Positions 51,562 to 60,359 of a stretch of DNA of 64,000 bases are shown here, piece after piece (positions within the stretch are counted from its first letter, which is position 1; each line of letters starts with the position of its first letter). The position numbers and the translations under genes are program-made. Source of the stretch: Candidatus Villigracilis adiacens (lineage in GTDB: Bacteria; Chloroflexota; Anaerolineae; Anaerolineales; Villigracilaceae); NCBI GenBank assembly GCA_016703605.1, contig JADJBU010000007.1, forward strand, positions 124,001-188,000, in the 5' to 3' direction. Below the pieces are notes generated by a model, which worked only from the letters and a program-made list of their open reading frames with translations, ran no database searches and was not told the origin of the DNA.

Positions 51562-52305
51562 TTATGCAACCCCAGCCGCGCTTTTTTGAGGCAGCCTGTC
51601 TTTGATCAGAAACGGGAGGTACAGGATGAAGAAGATCGCAAAGGCGACCAGTTCCAGTTGCGGGATGTACCAGGGCCATGGAGAGAGCGCGTCCATCAGG
51701 GTGGGGGAGGGCGGCTTTTGGGCGATAAAGAGATAGTTGCCGCCAATGGCGCGGTTGATGAAAAAGACGACGACCATGTAAATGTTGGTCCAGATGAAGA
51801 TGCGCTTGAAGGATGCCAGTGTCGGGCGGAAGCCCTCCACAACCGTCATGTAAACCGGAATTGTGATCAATAATCCGTGCGCGATCAGGGTTTGTAAAAT
51901 ACGATAGTGGGGGATGTCGTAGGCAGAGGCGTCCGCGGGGGTGAGGAATGCCTGTAACGCACCGCCGATGCCGAGGAAATACGAAAATTCGTAGATCGCA
52001 AAACTTCGCGTGAAGGTCATGTACACAGTCAGCCAGACCATGACGCTGCACATGTGAAGCGGAAGCATGGTTTGGATGTTCCATATTCCCCAATATGCCG
52101 ACCAGAGATGCAGTCCGAATTCATTCAGCCCCAAAAGAATCCCAAGCGCCGGAAGGATTCTCTCCCGCTCCGTTTTCCCCCAGACTTTACGAAAGTAGAA
52201 AAAAGACAGCCAGAGAACCGCGAACAGCCCGACAACGGTCAGGTGTTTCGCGCCAAAAATTTGCAGGGGTGAATCCGTGGGGGTGACGGAAAACAACTCG
52301 TTCAT
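51562..52305 (-). CDS. TIGR02206/YwaF-family membrane protein
   Basis: A 247-aa protein with seven hydrophobic helices. IFGAKHLTVVGLFAVLWLSF and LPLHMCSVMVWLTVYMTF are typical of the YwaF/TIGR02206 family, which has a conserved H at the first helix and LPLHxC in the third. The function of the family is unknown. GGAGGATGAT lies before the ATG. It is 26 bases downstream on the same strand from the YbaK-type gene. Confidence 0.82.
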   Translation of the reverse strand: MNELFSVTPTDSPLQIFGAKHLTVVGLFAVLWLSFFYFRKVWGKTERERILPALGILLGLNEFGLHLWSAYWGIWNIQTMLPLHMCSVMVWLTVYMTFTRSFAIYEFSYFLGIGGALQAFLTPADASAYDIPHYRILQTLIAHGLLITIPVYMTVVEGFRPTLASFKRIFIWTNIYMVVVFFINRAIGGNYLFIAQKPPSPTLMDALSPWPWYIPQLELVAFAIFFILYLPFLIKDRLPQKSAAGVA

Positions 52306-52331
52306 ATCATCCTCCTTGTTCGATGGCCTTT

Positions 52332-52808
52332 TTATGTCACTTTTACAACCCGTCCGCCCGTCATGGGTTTCAGGTCTTCCGTTTTCAATTCAAAGATCGC
52401 GTTGGGTGTTCCCGCCGCCGCCCAAATGGACTGGTATTTGAGGAAGTCTTCGTCGAGATACGTTTCCATTGTTTGCGCGTGACCGATGGGAGGCACGCCG
52501 CCGATGGCAAAGCCTGTCACTGTCCGCACAAAATCCGCATCCGCTTTGCCGATGGATTCGCACGCGTATTCGCTGATCCGCTTCTCGTTCACCCGGTTCG
52601 GACCTGAAGTTAAAACCAGGATCGGTTTGCCGCTTGTCTTGCCGCGAAATATCAACGATTTGACGATCTGCCCCAACTCGCACCCCGCGCGGTCGGCGGC
52701 TTCCTGCGCTGTGCGCGTCGACTCGGCGTGTTCGATCACCGTATAGGCATAGCCAAGTTCATTTAACAAGTTTTGTATTTTTTGCGCGGAGGAGGAAAGG
52801 CTGGACAT
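52332..52808 (-). CDS. YbaK/prolyl-tRNA editing-domain protein
   Basis: A 158-aa single-domain aminoacyl-tRNA deacylase of the YbaK/EbsC/ProXp group, which hydrolyses mischarged tRNA in trans. LGQIVKSLIFRGK carries the conserved Lys; VTGFAIGGVPPIGHAQ is the GxxGGVxPxGH motif. MDEDF-like and SIWAAAGTPNAIFEL follow. The first ~25 residues are helical. The start is divergent from a decayed methyltransferase. Confidence 0.9.
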   Translation of the reverse strand: MSSLSSSAQKIQNLLNELGYAYTVIEHAESTRTAQEAADRAGCELGQIVKSLIFRGKTSGKPILVLTSGPNRVNEKRISEYACESIGKADADFVRTVTGFAIGGVPPIGHAQTMETYLDEDFLKYQSIWAAAGTPNAIFELKTEDLKPMTGGRVVKVT

Positions 52809-52828
52809 CCGCGTATTATAATGCGCGG

Positions 52829-53520
52829 ATGTCCACTCAAGAAGAAATCTACAAAACCGAAGGGGATAAATACGAGGCGTTGATCGCGCGCGAGGACCAT
52901 CAGGGGAATATCCTGAAATCGCTGCAAGAGATTGCGCCCCTTGCCGACCGTCTCGTCCTGGACCTCGGAGCGGGGACCGGGCGATTAGCCTGTTTGCTCG
53001 CCCCGATCGTTAAGAGCGTTCACGCATTTGACATTTCGGAAGAGATGCTCCGAGTCTGCCGCCGGAAATTCACCCAAAGCGGACTTTCGAACTGGCAGGT
53101 GGATATCGCCGACCATCGCAAACTGCCTGTTCCCGACGGTTCTGCGAATTTGGTTGTCTCCGGCTGGAGCCTGAGCTATCTCGCGGTTTGGAATCCCGAT
53201 ACCTGGCGCGAGGAACTTGAAAGATGGTTCGACGGAAATGAATCGCGTTCTGGCGCCCGGCAGGCTTTCATCGTTCTATATGAATCGCTGGGAACGGGAA
53301 ACGATCGCCGATAAAACTTGACCACCTCGGGAATTTTTATCCGTGGCTGGACGAGAAGGGCTTTCAGAACAAATGGATCGCACTGATTACAAGTTTGATT
53401 CCCTGCCGAAGCCGAGGAACTCTCCGCTTTTTCTTCGGCGACGAATTGGGCAAAAAGGTCAGGGAGAACGAGTGGGTGGTCTTGCCGGAATGTACCGGGG
53501 TGTGGTGGCTGAAGATATAG
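52829..53520 (+). pseudogene. Decayed class I methyltransferase
   Basis: Motif I (LVLDLGAGTGRLACLL), ISEEM and the VVSGWSLSYLAVWNPDTW region are intact in one frame. Beyond about 53220 the coding sense jumps frames repeatedly: TEMNRVLAPG is in another frame, QAFIVLYESLGTGN in the first, KLDHLGNFYPWLDEKGFQNKW in a third, TDYKFDSL in a fourth stretch, and FFFGDELGKKVRENEWVVLP with TGVWWLKI at the end. At least four small indels are needed to join them. This many in 300 bases is better explained by gene decay than by isolated base-call errors. Confidence 0.75.
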
Positions 53521-53555
53521 AAAGTGGAAAGTGAAGTTTGACCACTTTCCACTTT
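53521..53555. terminator. Hairpin between convergent genes
   Basis: AAAGTGGAAAGTG / CACTTTCCACTTT, 13-bp perfect stem with a 9-nt loop, lies just before the end of the convergent membrane-protein gene. Confidence 0.6.
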
Positions 53556-53563
53556 TTATCCAA

Positions 53564-54118
53564 TCAATTCTGTTTCCTGAATCCATTCCTGGTCGCCATC
53601 ACCAAGCCGACGAGCATGAGCAGGACACTGGCGAAGACGAAGATCCACTTTAAGCTCGAGAAAAGGAAGAGCAGCCAGCCCAAAGCAATCGGCTGGGCGG
53701 GGTGGAGCGAGATCAGACTCACGATGGCGAGATTCTCCAACAGATCGAAGAACCAGGCTCCCAGCGGCATTACATTCAACCTGCGCATGGCGCTGTCCGA
53801 TGCGAAGCCGCGCTGGAACAACCAGGAGATAAGAATGCCGAACGCAAAAAGATAAATGATGGGGTAAATAATGTCCACCGTCAATTCGACGTTACGGTAG
53901 AAGGTCAGGTCGCCGTATTTTGCGAGCATCGCAAAGAGTTTGTCCGGCGTTTGGAAGATCATCAGGTCGAGGGGTTGGATGCCGCCCTGCCCACCCTGCA
54001 TCATCCCGCCGATGAGCGGCATGAGAAAGCCTGCAAAGAACATATCCAGCACGAACAGGGCAAGCACCAGCCAGCCTTTCGCCCAGCCATAAAATTTTTC
54101 CGAAATCTTGTTCAACAT
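53564..54118 (-). CDS. Hypothetical four-helix membrane protein
   Basis: A 184-aa protein with four hydrophobic segments: GWLVLALFVLDMFFAGFLMP, VDIIYPIIYLFAFGILISWL, MPLGAWFFDLLENLAIVSLI, and a late WIFVFASVLLMLVGLVM. A soluble loop with IFQTPDKLFAMLAKYG separates the first two. No named family is recognised with confidence. GGAGGCTTT precedes the ATG at 54118, which was chosen over an in-frame start 13 codons earlier. Confidence 0.72.
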   Translation of the reverse strand: MLNKISEKFYGWAKGWLVLALFVLDMFFAGFLMPLIGGMMQGGQGGIQPLDLMIFQTPDKLFAMLAKYGDLTFYRNVELTVDIIYPIIYLFAFGILISWLFQRGFASDSAMRRLNVMPLGAWFFDLLENLAIVSLISLHPAQPIALGWLLFLFSSLKWIFVFASVLLMLVGLVMATRNGFRKQN

Positions 54119-54153
54119 AAAGCCTCCGTTATTAGATAAAGTTGCAAAAACAA

Positions 54154-54183
54154 ACACGCCACGGGTCGGGGAGTGGCGTGTTC
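54154..54183 (-). terminator. Terminator-like hairpin in a leader
   Basis: AACACGCCAC / GTGGCGTGTT, 10-bp stem with a 10-nt loop. On the minus strand it is followed by TGTTTTTG. It sits upstream of the 54118 start, so it would act on a leader or on transcripts entering from the frl side. Confidence 0.5.
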
Positions 54184-54392
54184 ATGCGGGGTACTTAAGT
54201 CCGGGATGAAAGGTTAGCATATTGTCGGGTCCGCTTTTGTCGTACTTGGATTCCCGGTTTGACAGAAACAAAAATTCGCAAGAGAGAAAATGTCAGAGTT
54301 GGTGAGGTGACTTGCAAATGTTATAATATCGATACCATAATCCATATGTTCGCTATTGCCGAAACTAACAAGAATTATCCTGATTTCAAGTC

Positions 54393-54420
54393 TTGCTTTT
54401 TTGTAAAAGTCCTGTATAAT
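54393..54420 (+). promoter_or_regulatory. Sigma-70-type promoter of frlR
   Basis: TTGCTT (54393-54398) and a perfect TATAAT (54415-54420) with a 16-base spacer. The operator begins five bases after the -10 box. Confidence 0.7.
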
Positions 54421-54425
54421 GGGTA

Positions 54426-54439
54426 TTGGTATATACCAA
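54426..54439. promoter_or_regulatory. FrlR operator 1
   Basis: TTGGTATATACCAA is a perfect 14-bp palindrome covering the expected transcription start of frlR. The GGTATATACC core occurs again before frlB. GntR/HutC-type regulators bind such short palindromes, so autorepression is inferred. Confidence 0.75.
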
Positions 54440-54463
54440 AACTCAACCTTGAAGGTATTGCCA

Positions 54464-55213
54464 ATGGCTAGAAAACTTATTCGAGCCAACACCCCGCTGT
54501 ATTTGCAGGTTGAATCCACTTTAAAGGAGATGATTGAAGAATCTGTCTATTCAACTGGCGAGCAGATCCCATCAGAAAGAGAATTGTCTGAGCAGCTAGG
54601 TGTGAGCCGTATGACGGTACGAAAAGCCGTCGAAAATCTTACTCGACATGGCTTTTTAGAGCGACGATCAACGAATGGAACATACGTCCGTCAACCCAAA
54701 GTTCGTCGTCATGTCGGTAAAGATGTTGCGGTTGGACTGACCCAATTGCTTGCCGAGGAAGGAAGTGTTGCCGGTTCAAAATTATTGAGATTCGAAGAAA
54801 TGCGAGCGCCATTAAAGGTCGCTGAAAAATTAAACATCCATGTGGGCGAGCGGCTTATAATGCTTCAACGCCTCCGTACTTCGAATGGGCAACCGTTTTG
54901 TGTCGAAACTAGTTTCTTGCCACGCGATATTGTTCCTGACCTCTCCCGCGCTGACTTGGAAACATCGGCCGCATCCTTGTACTCGATCCTGTTAGGTCGG
55001 TACAAAATCAGGCTTTCTCACAATAACGAAACGTTAAAATTGAGTTATGCGACATCAGAGGAGGCGTATCTGTTGTCTTTGAAAGAAGGAGATCCGGTTT
55101 TGTTGTTGCGTGTTGTTGTTTTGGATGAAAATGACCGAGCGGTTGAGTATCTTAAATCTGTGAATAACCCAGACCTGGTCATGTTTTCTTCTGCCAGTAC
55201 GCTCGCTTTTTAA
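54464..55213 (+). CDS. frlR: GntR/HutC-family regulator of the Amadori-product cluster
   Basis: A 249-aa regulator. The N-terminal winged HTH (SERELSEQLGVSRMTVRKAVE, then HGFLERRSTNGTYV) is of the GntR type. The C-terminal UTRA effector domain (VGERLIMLQRLRTSNGQPFC, SYATSEEAYLLSLKEGDPVL) binds a sugar phosphate in relatives. It is immediately upstream of frlB and frlD, matching FrlR of known fructoselysine clusters. The in-frame extension to 54419 would overlap the operator, so the ATG at 54464 was chosen. Confidence 0.85.
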   Translation: MARKLIRANTPLYLQVESTLKEMIEESVYSTGEQIPSERELSEQLGVSRMTVRKAVENLTRHGFLERRSTNGTYVRQPKVRRHVGKDVAVGLTQLLAEEGSVAGSKLLRFEEMRAPLKVAEKLNIHVGERLIMLQRLRTSNGQPFCVETSFLPRDIVPDLSRADLETSAASLYSILLGRYKIRLSHNNETLKLSYATSEEAYLLSLKEGDPVLLLRVVVLDENDRAVEYLKSVNNPDLVMFSSASTLAF

Positions 55214-55227
55214 TTTTTTTAACTATG

Positions 55228-55248
55228 TTGGTATATACCTTATACCAA
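55228..55248. promoter_or_regulatory. FrlR operator 2, upstream of frlB
   Basis: TTGGTAT and ATACCAA are separated by 7 bases, and the left part reads TTGGTATATACC, sharing 12 of 14 bases with operator 1. It lies 31 bases before the frlB start. Confidence 0.7.
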
Positions 55249-55278
55249 CTGGAAACTTACACTGAAAGGACTATCAAT

Positions 55279-56295
55279 ATGGCTATTGAAATCGATCGAC
55301 AATTATTTCTACAAGGCCTTGAAAAAGCCCTTGTAGAAAAAGACCGGGCCTTCAAACTCGGTTCTGACCTTGCCCAACAAGGCATCAAGCGAATTTTCTT
55401 CGTTGGGTGTGGGGCTCCGAATCGCGAGATGGGCATTATCAAGTACTGGATGGATCGGGATGCAAAAACTCTTGAAAACCATCTTTACTTCCCGGCGGAA
55501 TTCATCAATCAAGTTCCTGCAAAACTTGGCGCGGATTCGCTGGTTATTCTCGCCTCACATTCCGGGACCACCCCTGAGATCATCCAGGCAACGGAATTTT
55601 TGAAGAGCTACAAGTGCAAAGTTACGGCCGTCACTCAATTTGAGGATTCTCCACTTGCAAAGGCTGTTCCGGGTACGTTTATCTATGGAAAGAGTGAACA
55701 GGGATATTACGCCAAGTTCATAATCATAATGGCTTTGGTCGCTGGGGTGATGAAGAAAGTGGAGGAGTGGAAGTTGGCGGACTCAGTACTTTCTGGATTA
55801 GGCGCTTTACCCGCTGTCCTTGTTGATACTGCTGAATTCAACGAGAAACGCGCAACTGACGAAGCCCGTCTTTATAAAGACGACGACTTCATGATGATCC
55901 TTGGATCCGGTCCAACTTCTTCGAATGCCTATGTTTTTGGGGTTTGCGTCCTGATGGAAATGCAATGGATGCATACCTTCACTGGTGAAGCTGCTGAATT
56001 TTTTCATGGCCCGTTTGAGGTGTTGGACCAGAACACACCAGTAGTTGTATTTTTGGGCGAGGACCCCAGCCGACCGATTGGCGAACGTGTCATTCGATTC
56101 TGTAAAAAATATACCGAACGACTGATTGTATACGACTCAAAAGATTTCGAAATGAAGGGAATTACACCAGAAGCCCGCGCAATCTTCGCGCCATTCGTAC
56201 TTGAGGCGGCTATATCGAGGGTTTCGGAGCATTTGGCTGTTTGGCACAACCACCCCTTATCCACCCGGCGTTATATGTGGAAGTTCGAGTATTAA
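55279..56295 (+). CDS. frlB: Fructosamine-6-phosphate deglycase (FrlB-like, SIS fold)
   Basis: A 338-aa protein of two sugar-isomerase (SIS) domains, the FrlB branch related to GlmS/AgaS. It should cleave fructoselysine-6-phosphate (or another Amadori phosphate) to glucose-6-phosphate and the amine. Marks are IKRIFFVGCGAPNREMG and ASHSGTTPEIIQ in domain 1, then FTGEAAEFFHGPFEVLDQNTPVVVF in domain 2, which matches the E-F-x-HGPxE signature, and the end RRYMWKFEY. The gene is three bases from frlD. The ATG at 55279 has GAAAGGA upstream. Specificity among Amadori substrates cannot be told. Confidence 0.87.
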   Translation: MAIEIDRQLFLQGLEKALVEKDRAFKLGSDLAQQGIKRIFFVGCGAPNREMGIIKYWMDRDAKTLENHLYFPAEFINQVPAKLGADSLVILASHSGTTPEIIQATEFLKSYKCKVTAVTQFEDSPLAKAVPGTFIYGKSEQGYYAKFIIIMALVAGVMKKVEEWKLADSVLSGLGALPAVLVDTAEFNEKRATDEARLYKDDDFMMILGSGPTSSNAYVFGVCVLMEMQWMHTFTGEAAEFFHGPFEVLDQNTPVVVFLGEDPSRPIGERVIRFCKKYTERLIVYDSKDFEMKGITPEARAIFAPFVLEAAISRVSEHLAVWHNHPLSTRRYMWKFEY

Positions 56296-56298
56296 ATC

Positions 56299-57129
56299 AT
56301 GTTGAAGATGATCGGCGTCGGTGACAACACAGTCGATACATACACCCATTTGGGGCAGTGTTTTCCGGGTGGAAATGCGGTCAATGTTGCGGTCTTGGCG
56401 GCTCGCTACGGACATTCCGCGGCTTATCTTGGTTGGGTGGGCGATGATTGGCGGGGCAGGCTTGTATTGGATTCCCTGAAAAAGGAAAACATTGACGTAT
56501 CACGCTGCCGGGTTGTCCAAAATGCGTCAACAGCTTTTTCTGAAGTCTCGCTCGTAGGAGGCGATCGGGTCTTCGGCAAATCCGATCCAGGTGCGTGTAA
56601 CCAATTGAATTTATCAGACGCTGATTTGGATTACATCAAGGATTTCGATGTCGTTCACACGAGCGTCTATAGCTACATCGAAAATCAGATATCAGACTTG
56701 CGCTTGGCGAGCCGCATATTGTCCTTTGATTTCTCTCAAAAACTTGACCGCCACTATATGCAAGAATTGCTGCCACATATCGATGTAGCCCTTTTGTCGC
56801 TAGCTGATGTGTCTCAAGAAGATCAAGATGCCTTGATGAAGTGGGTGATTTCTCAAGGAACTTCCCTTGTTTTGATGACGCGTGGTAAAGAAGGCGCCTG
56901 GGTATTTGATGGGCAATTACATCACAAACAAGGTGTGATTCCCGTGGAAAACGTAGTGGATACCCTGGGAGCCGGGGACGCGTTTGCGGCACGGTTTTTA
57001 GTCGAATACGCCATGGGAACATCAATCCCTCATGCCATGAAATTGGCTGCTGAGTCTGCATCGGAGAACTGCCTGCATTATGGTGCATTTGGACATGGTG
57101 TACCCTGTTCAGGAAAGGAGGGAGGCTGA
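56299..57129 (+). CDS. frlD: PfkB-family fructosamine kinase (FrlD-like)
   Basis: A 276-aa ribokinase-family enzyme, expected to phosphorylate imported fructoselysine or a similar Amadori product at the 6-position before FrlB acts. The N-terminus VGDNTVDTYTHLGQCFPGGNAVNVAVLAARYG matches FrlD. The second PfkB signature is DTLGAGDAFAARFL, with the catalytic Asp. DRVFGKSDPG and LSFDFSQKLD are further family features. It is next to frlB and followed by an ABC importer, which fits the frl pathway. Confidence 0.88.
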   Translation: MLKMIGVGDNTVDTYTHLGQCFPGGNAVNVAVLAARYGHSAAYLGWVGDDWRGRLVLDSLKKENIDVSRCRVVQNASTAFSEVSLVGGDRVFGKSDPGACNQLNLSDADLDYIKDFDVVHTSVYSYIENQISDLRLASRILSFDFSQKLDRHYMQELLPHIDVALLSLADVSQEDQDALMKWVISQGTSLVLMTRGKEGAWVFDGQLHHKQGVIPVENVVDTLGAGDAFAARFLVEYAMGTSIPHAMKLAAESASENCLHYGAFGHGVPCSGKEGG

Positions 57130-57190
57130 GAATAATTTGGGTATTTCTTGCAACGTTCATATTTGAAAATTATATTTCGGAGGAAGAAAG

Positions 57191-58516
57191 ATGATAAAAA
57201 ATCAATTTTACGTTATAAGCCTTTTGGTAATCCTATCCATGATCCTCGTCGCGTGTAGTGGCGGAGATGCGGGCGGCACATCTGAATCTTCGGGAGGTTC
57301 CGAAAGTGAAGCGGTGACTTTGAAGTTCTTCCATAAATGGCCTGAACCTGAGCATATGGAATTCTATGAGTTTGCTGTTCAGGAATATGAAAAAAACCAT
57401 CCGAATGTCACGATCGAAATGGAAGCAGTTGCTGACGAACCTTATAAGGACAAAATCCGCGTATTGATGGCCGCGAATGAAGTGCCGGATGTTTATTTTT
57501 CCTGGGCTGGCGAATTTTCATGGAAGTTCGCCCGCGCCGGTCAAGCTCTTGATATTACCGACGCCGTGATGAACACGGACTGGAAAGATCAGGTCATTCT
57601 TTCGGCCGTGGAACCCTACAAATTGGATGGAAAGATCTATGGCGTCCCGATGCGCATCAACGCCAAGTTCATGGTTTACAACAAAGCCATGTTTGAAGAA
57701 TATGGTATCTCCGAACCCGCGACATGGGATGAATTCCTTACCGCATGTTCAACTTTGAAGGAGAATGGCGTTGTTCCGCTCGCGTTTGGTGATGAATTCC
57801 CATGGGCCGCCTCTCATTATGTTGGAGACTTTAATGCAAAATTGGTCGGCGGCGATGTGCGCTCGGCGGATTACCTCCTGACCGCACCGGCTGAAAAACT
57901 CTTCACCGATCCGGGTTATGTTGAAGGACTTGCCCGCTTCCAAACCCTTGTGACTGCGGGATGTTTTAACGAAGGTCCGAACGGAATCAGCCACTCCAGT
58001 GCCCGCTCTAGCTTCATTGCGGGTAAAGCTGGCATGATCTATATCGAACTCGAAGAGTTTGTCACGGTGGCTGACGGCATGGGCCAGGACGCATTTGGTT
58101 TCTTCCAGTTCCCCAGTGGATCTGGCGACGAAGGCGATCAGAAGCTGCTCACTGGAGCGCCAGACGGTTTCATGATTTCAGCTTCTACCGAACATCCGGA
58201 AGAAGCGATGGACTTCCTTAAATTCATCACTGGTCCCGAGATGGGCAAGGAGTATGTGAAACGGCTCGGTATTCCCAGTGCGGCTGTTGGTGCAGTCAAC
58301 GATGAAACCGCCCTACCTATTGTGGTCAAAGGTGTAGAGTCGATCAATACTGCCAGCGGTATGGCACTCTGGCTTGACACCGACATCAATATCAAGATCG
58401 TTGAGGTGTACCTGCCCGGTATGCAAGCCATCCTCAATGGGACAAAAACTCCCGAAGAGTTAATGCAGGAAGTTCACGATGCAGCTGTCCAGGCGCAATC
58501 TGAACTGAGTCAATAA
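57191..58516 (+). CDS. frlO: ABC binding lipoprotein of the frl cluster
   Basis: A 441-aa solute-binding lipoprotein of the CUT1 family. Signal peptide with lipobox LVACSG (Cys 22), a Gly/Ser-rich linker, then VTLKFFHKWPEPEHMEFYEF and AANEVPDVYFSWAGEFSWKFARAGQALDIT. The place after kinase and deglycase genes equals that of FrlO in the Bacillus frlBONMD operon. Ligand is inferred as an Amadori product such as fructoselysine. It has GGAGG before the ATG and a hairpin right after its stop, as expected if it is made in excess over the permeases. Confidence 0.83.
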   Translation: MIKNQFYVISLLVILSMILVACSGGDAGGTSESSGGSESEAVTLKFFHKWPEPEHMEFYEFAVQEYEKNHPNVTIEMEAVADEPYKDKIRVLMAANEVPDVYFSWAGEFSWKFARAGQALDITDAVMNTDWKDQVILSAVEPYKLDGKIYGVPMRINAKFMVYNKAMFEEYGISEPATWDEFLTACSTLKENGVVPLAFGDEFPWAASHYVGDFNAKLVGGDVRSADYLLTAPAEKLFTDPGYVEGLARFQTLVTAGCFNEGPNGISHSSARSSFIAGKAGMIYIELEEFVTVADGMGQDAFGFFQFPSGSGDEGDQKLLTGAPDGFMISASTEHPEEAMDFLKFITGPEMGKEYVKRLGIPSAAVGAVNDETALPIVVKGVESINTASGMALWLDTDINIKIVEVYLPGMQAILNGTKTPEELMQEVHDAAVQAQSELSQ

Positions 58517-58528
58517 GTTTCGTAAGGA

Positions 58529-58560
58529 GTGGGGGTTGCCTGTAAAAAGACAACCCCCAC
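58529..58560 (+). terminator. Hairpin between frlO and frlN
   Basis: GTGGGGGTTG / CAACCCCCAC, 10-bp stem with a 12-nt loop, without a T-run. It is more likely an mRNA-stability or partial-termination element than a full terminator. Confidence 0.6.
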
Positions 58561-58582
58561 GCGGCTATTTAAACGAGGCATC

Positions 58583-59473
58583 ATGAAACGAAAGTTCCTC
58601 AACCAGCTAACCCCTTATTATTTTCTTTTGCCATCATTGATCCTCATGTCTGTTTTTATCTATCTGCCGGTGGTTGAAAATTTTTACTACAGCCTGTTTC
58701 GCTGGAGTGCGATTGATACCACCCTGAACTATATTGGCTTCGAAAATTACACACGGATATTCACCGATGACCTCGTTGGTTTGAGTCTGTTCAACAATAC
58801 CCTTTATGCCGTCATCTCAGTAATATTTCAGGTGTTTATTGCTCTGGTACTTGCTGCGATGCTTGAAGCACATCTCGTTCGCCCATTTTTCGGCACACTA
58901 TTTCGGAACATCCTTTTCCTGCCCTCTGTTTTGGCGATCAGTGTGGTCGGAGTTACATGGCAATTGATCTATCGCCCGGACACCGGCTTAATCAATCAGG
59001 TTTTACGCGCGGTTGGGCTGGACACGTTGACCCGCACCTGGCTAGGCGAGGAGGGAACGGCAATCTACTCCATAATTGCCGTTTCTCAATGGCAATGGGT
59101 GGGTTATTGTATGATCCTGTTCATTGTGGCGATTCAGGCAATTCCCGAGGAATTGTTCGAGTCCGCCAGGATCGATGGCGCAAATGCTGTACAACAATTT
59201 TTCAGGATCACTGTTCCTTTGGTGAGGGAAACCACCTTAGTGATGACGACCATAACGGTTATCGGAGCTTTCAAGGTTTTCGACATTATTTGGGTGATGA
59301 CTGCTGGGGGACCCAACCATGCAAGTGAAGTCCTGGGAAACTACCTGTATCGGGTCGCGTTTCGGAATGATGAGATGGGATACGCCGCCGCTCTCGCAAC
59401 ACTTTTGTTTGTAATCACTTTCTTGTTGACATTCATCCAGCTTTGGCTGGGACGCACCGGAAAGGAAAATTAG
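58583..59473 (+). CDS. frlN: ABC permease of the frl cluster, MalF type
   Basis: A 296-aa inner-membrane permease with six helices, first at YYFLLPSLILMSVFIYLPVV. The EAA loop is ELFESARIDGANAVQQFFRI. The stop codon is directly followed by the ATG of the next permease. An in-frame extension to 58529 overlaps the hairpin and was rejected; the ATG at 58583 was used. No ATPase gene follows in the cluster. Confidence 0.87.
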   Translation: MKRKFLNQLTPYYFLLPSLILMSVFIYLPVVENFYYSLFRWSAIDTTLNYIGFENYTRIFTDDLVGLSLFNNTLYAVISVIFQVFIALVLAAMLEAHLVRPFFGTLFRNILFLPSVLAISVVGVTWQLIYRPDTGLINQVLRAVGLDTLTRTWLGEEGTAIYSIIAVSQWQWVGYCMILFIVAIQAIPEELFESARIDGANAVQQFFRITVPLVRETTLVMTTITVIGAFKVFDIIWVMTAGGPNHASEVLGNYLYRVAFRNDEMGYAAALATLLFVITFLLTFIQLWLGRTGKEN

Positions 59474-60331
59474 ATGAAGACTGCAAAATCTCACTTATTC
59501 AGTTCCGATTTAAACGAGAAACTGAACCGCGCCTTGATCTATTTTCTTTTTTTTGTATTGAGCTTCGTTGCCTTGTATCCCCTCTTGTGGGTGGCTACTA
59601 ATTCATTCAAGACAGACCTGCAATTATTTGAAAATAGCTGGGAACTTCCACAGGAATGGCATTGGGAGAACTATGCCCAGGCTTGGAAATATGGGATTGC
59701 AAAATATATCCTCAACAGCGTTCTGGTTACAATATCAGCGGTACTTTTGAATGCATTGATTTCATTAATGGCGGCGTATGGTTTGTCCCGCTTTCAGTTT
59801 CGGGGGCAATTTGTTTTGTTGTATTTTATTCTTGGGGGGTTGATGCTTGCGCCAGAAGTCAGCTTGATCCCGCTTTTTCGTATACTAACAACCTTTAATC
59901 TTTATGATACTTATTTTGCAATGATCCTGCCAAATGTGGCGTTTGGCATTCCATTTACAACATTCCTAATTCGTTCATATATGTTGGGAATACCCAAGGA
60001 TTTTGAGGAAGCGGCAGTCATTGATGGCGCTGGTCCATTTGCAGTATTTTGGCGTGTGGTGGTCCCTTTGTGCCGACCCATCCTTGCCTCCGCGATGTTG
60101 CTGGATGCTATGCGCGTCTGGAATGAATTCATGTTTGCATTGACTTTTGTCGTGGATGATGATATCAAAACTGTTCCATTGGGGTTGATGTCATTTGCGA
60201 GTGCGTTGCGGGAGCAATGGACTGTGGTGATGGCAGGGTTGATCATATCTGCCGTTCCCATGATCGTCTTATACTTGCTTACCCAACGCCAGTTTATCCG
60301 CGGATTGACGGCTGGCGGCGTGAAGGGGTAG
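59474..60331 (+). CDS. frlM: ABC permease of the frl cluster, MalG type
   Basis: A 285-aa permease with six helices. The first helix is FFVLSFVALYPLLWVATNSF. The EAA loop is DFEEAAVIDGAGPFAVFWRV and the C-terminus LTQRQFIRGLTAGGVKG is the usual MalG-type tail. It begins at the base after the frlN stop, so the two are translationally coupled. It is the last gene of the cluster; GC content returns to that of the surrounding genome after it. Confidence 0.88.
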   Translation: MKTAKSHLFSSDLNEKLNRALIYFLFFVLSFVALYPLLWVATNSFKTDLQLFENSWELPQEWHWENYAQAWKYGIAKYILNSVLVTISAVLLNALISLMAAYGLSRFQFRGQFVLLYFILGGLMLAPEVSLIPLFRILTTFNLYDTYFAMILPNVAFGIPFTTFLIRSYMLGIPKDFEEAAVIDGAGPFAVFWRVVVPLCRPILASAMLLDAMRVWNEFMFALTFVVDDDIKTVPLGLMSFASALREQWTVVMAGLIISAVPMIVLYLLTQRQFIRGLTAGGVKG

Positions 60332-60359
60332 TCGACGAATAATTTTCTGTCCGGGCTGT

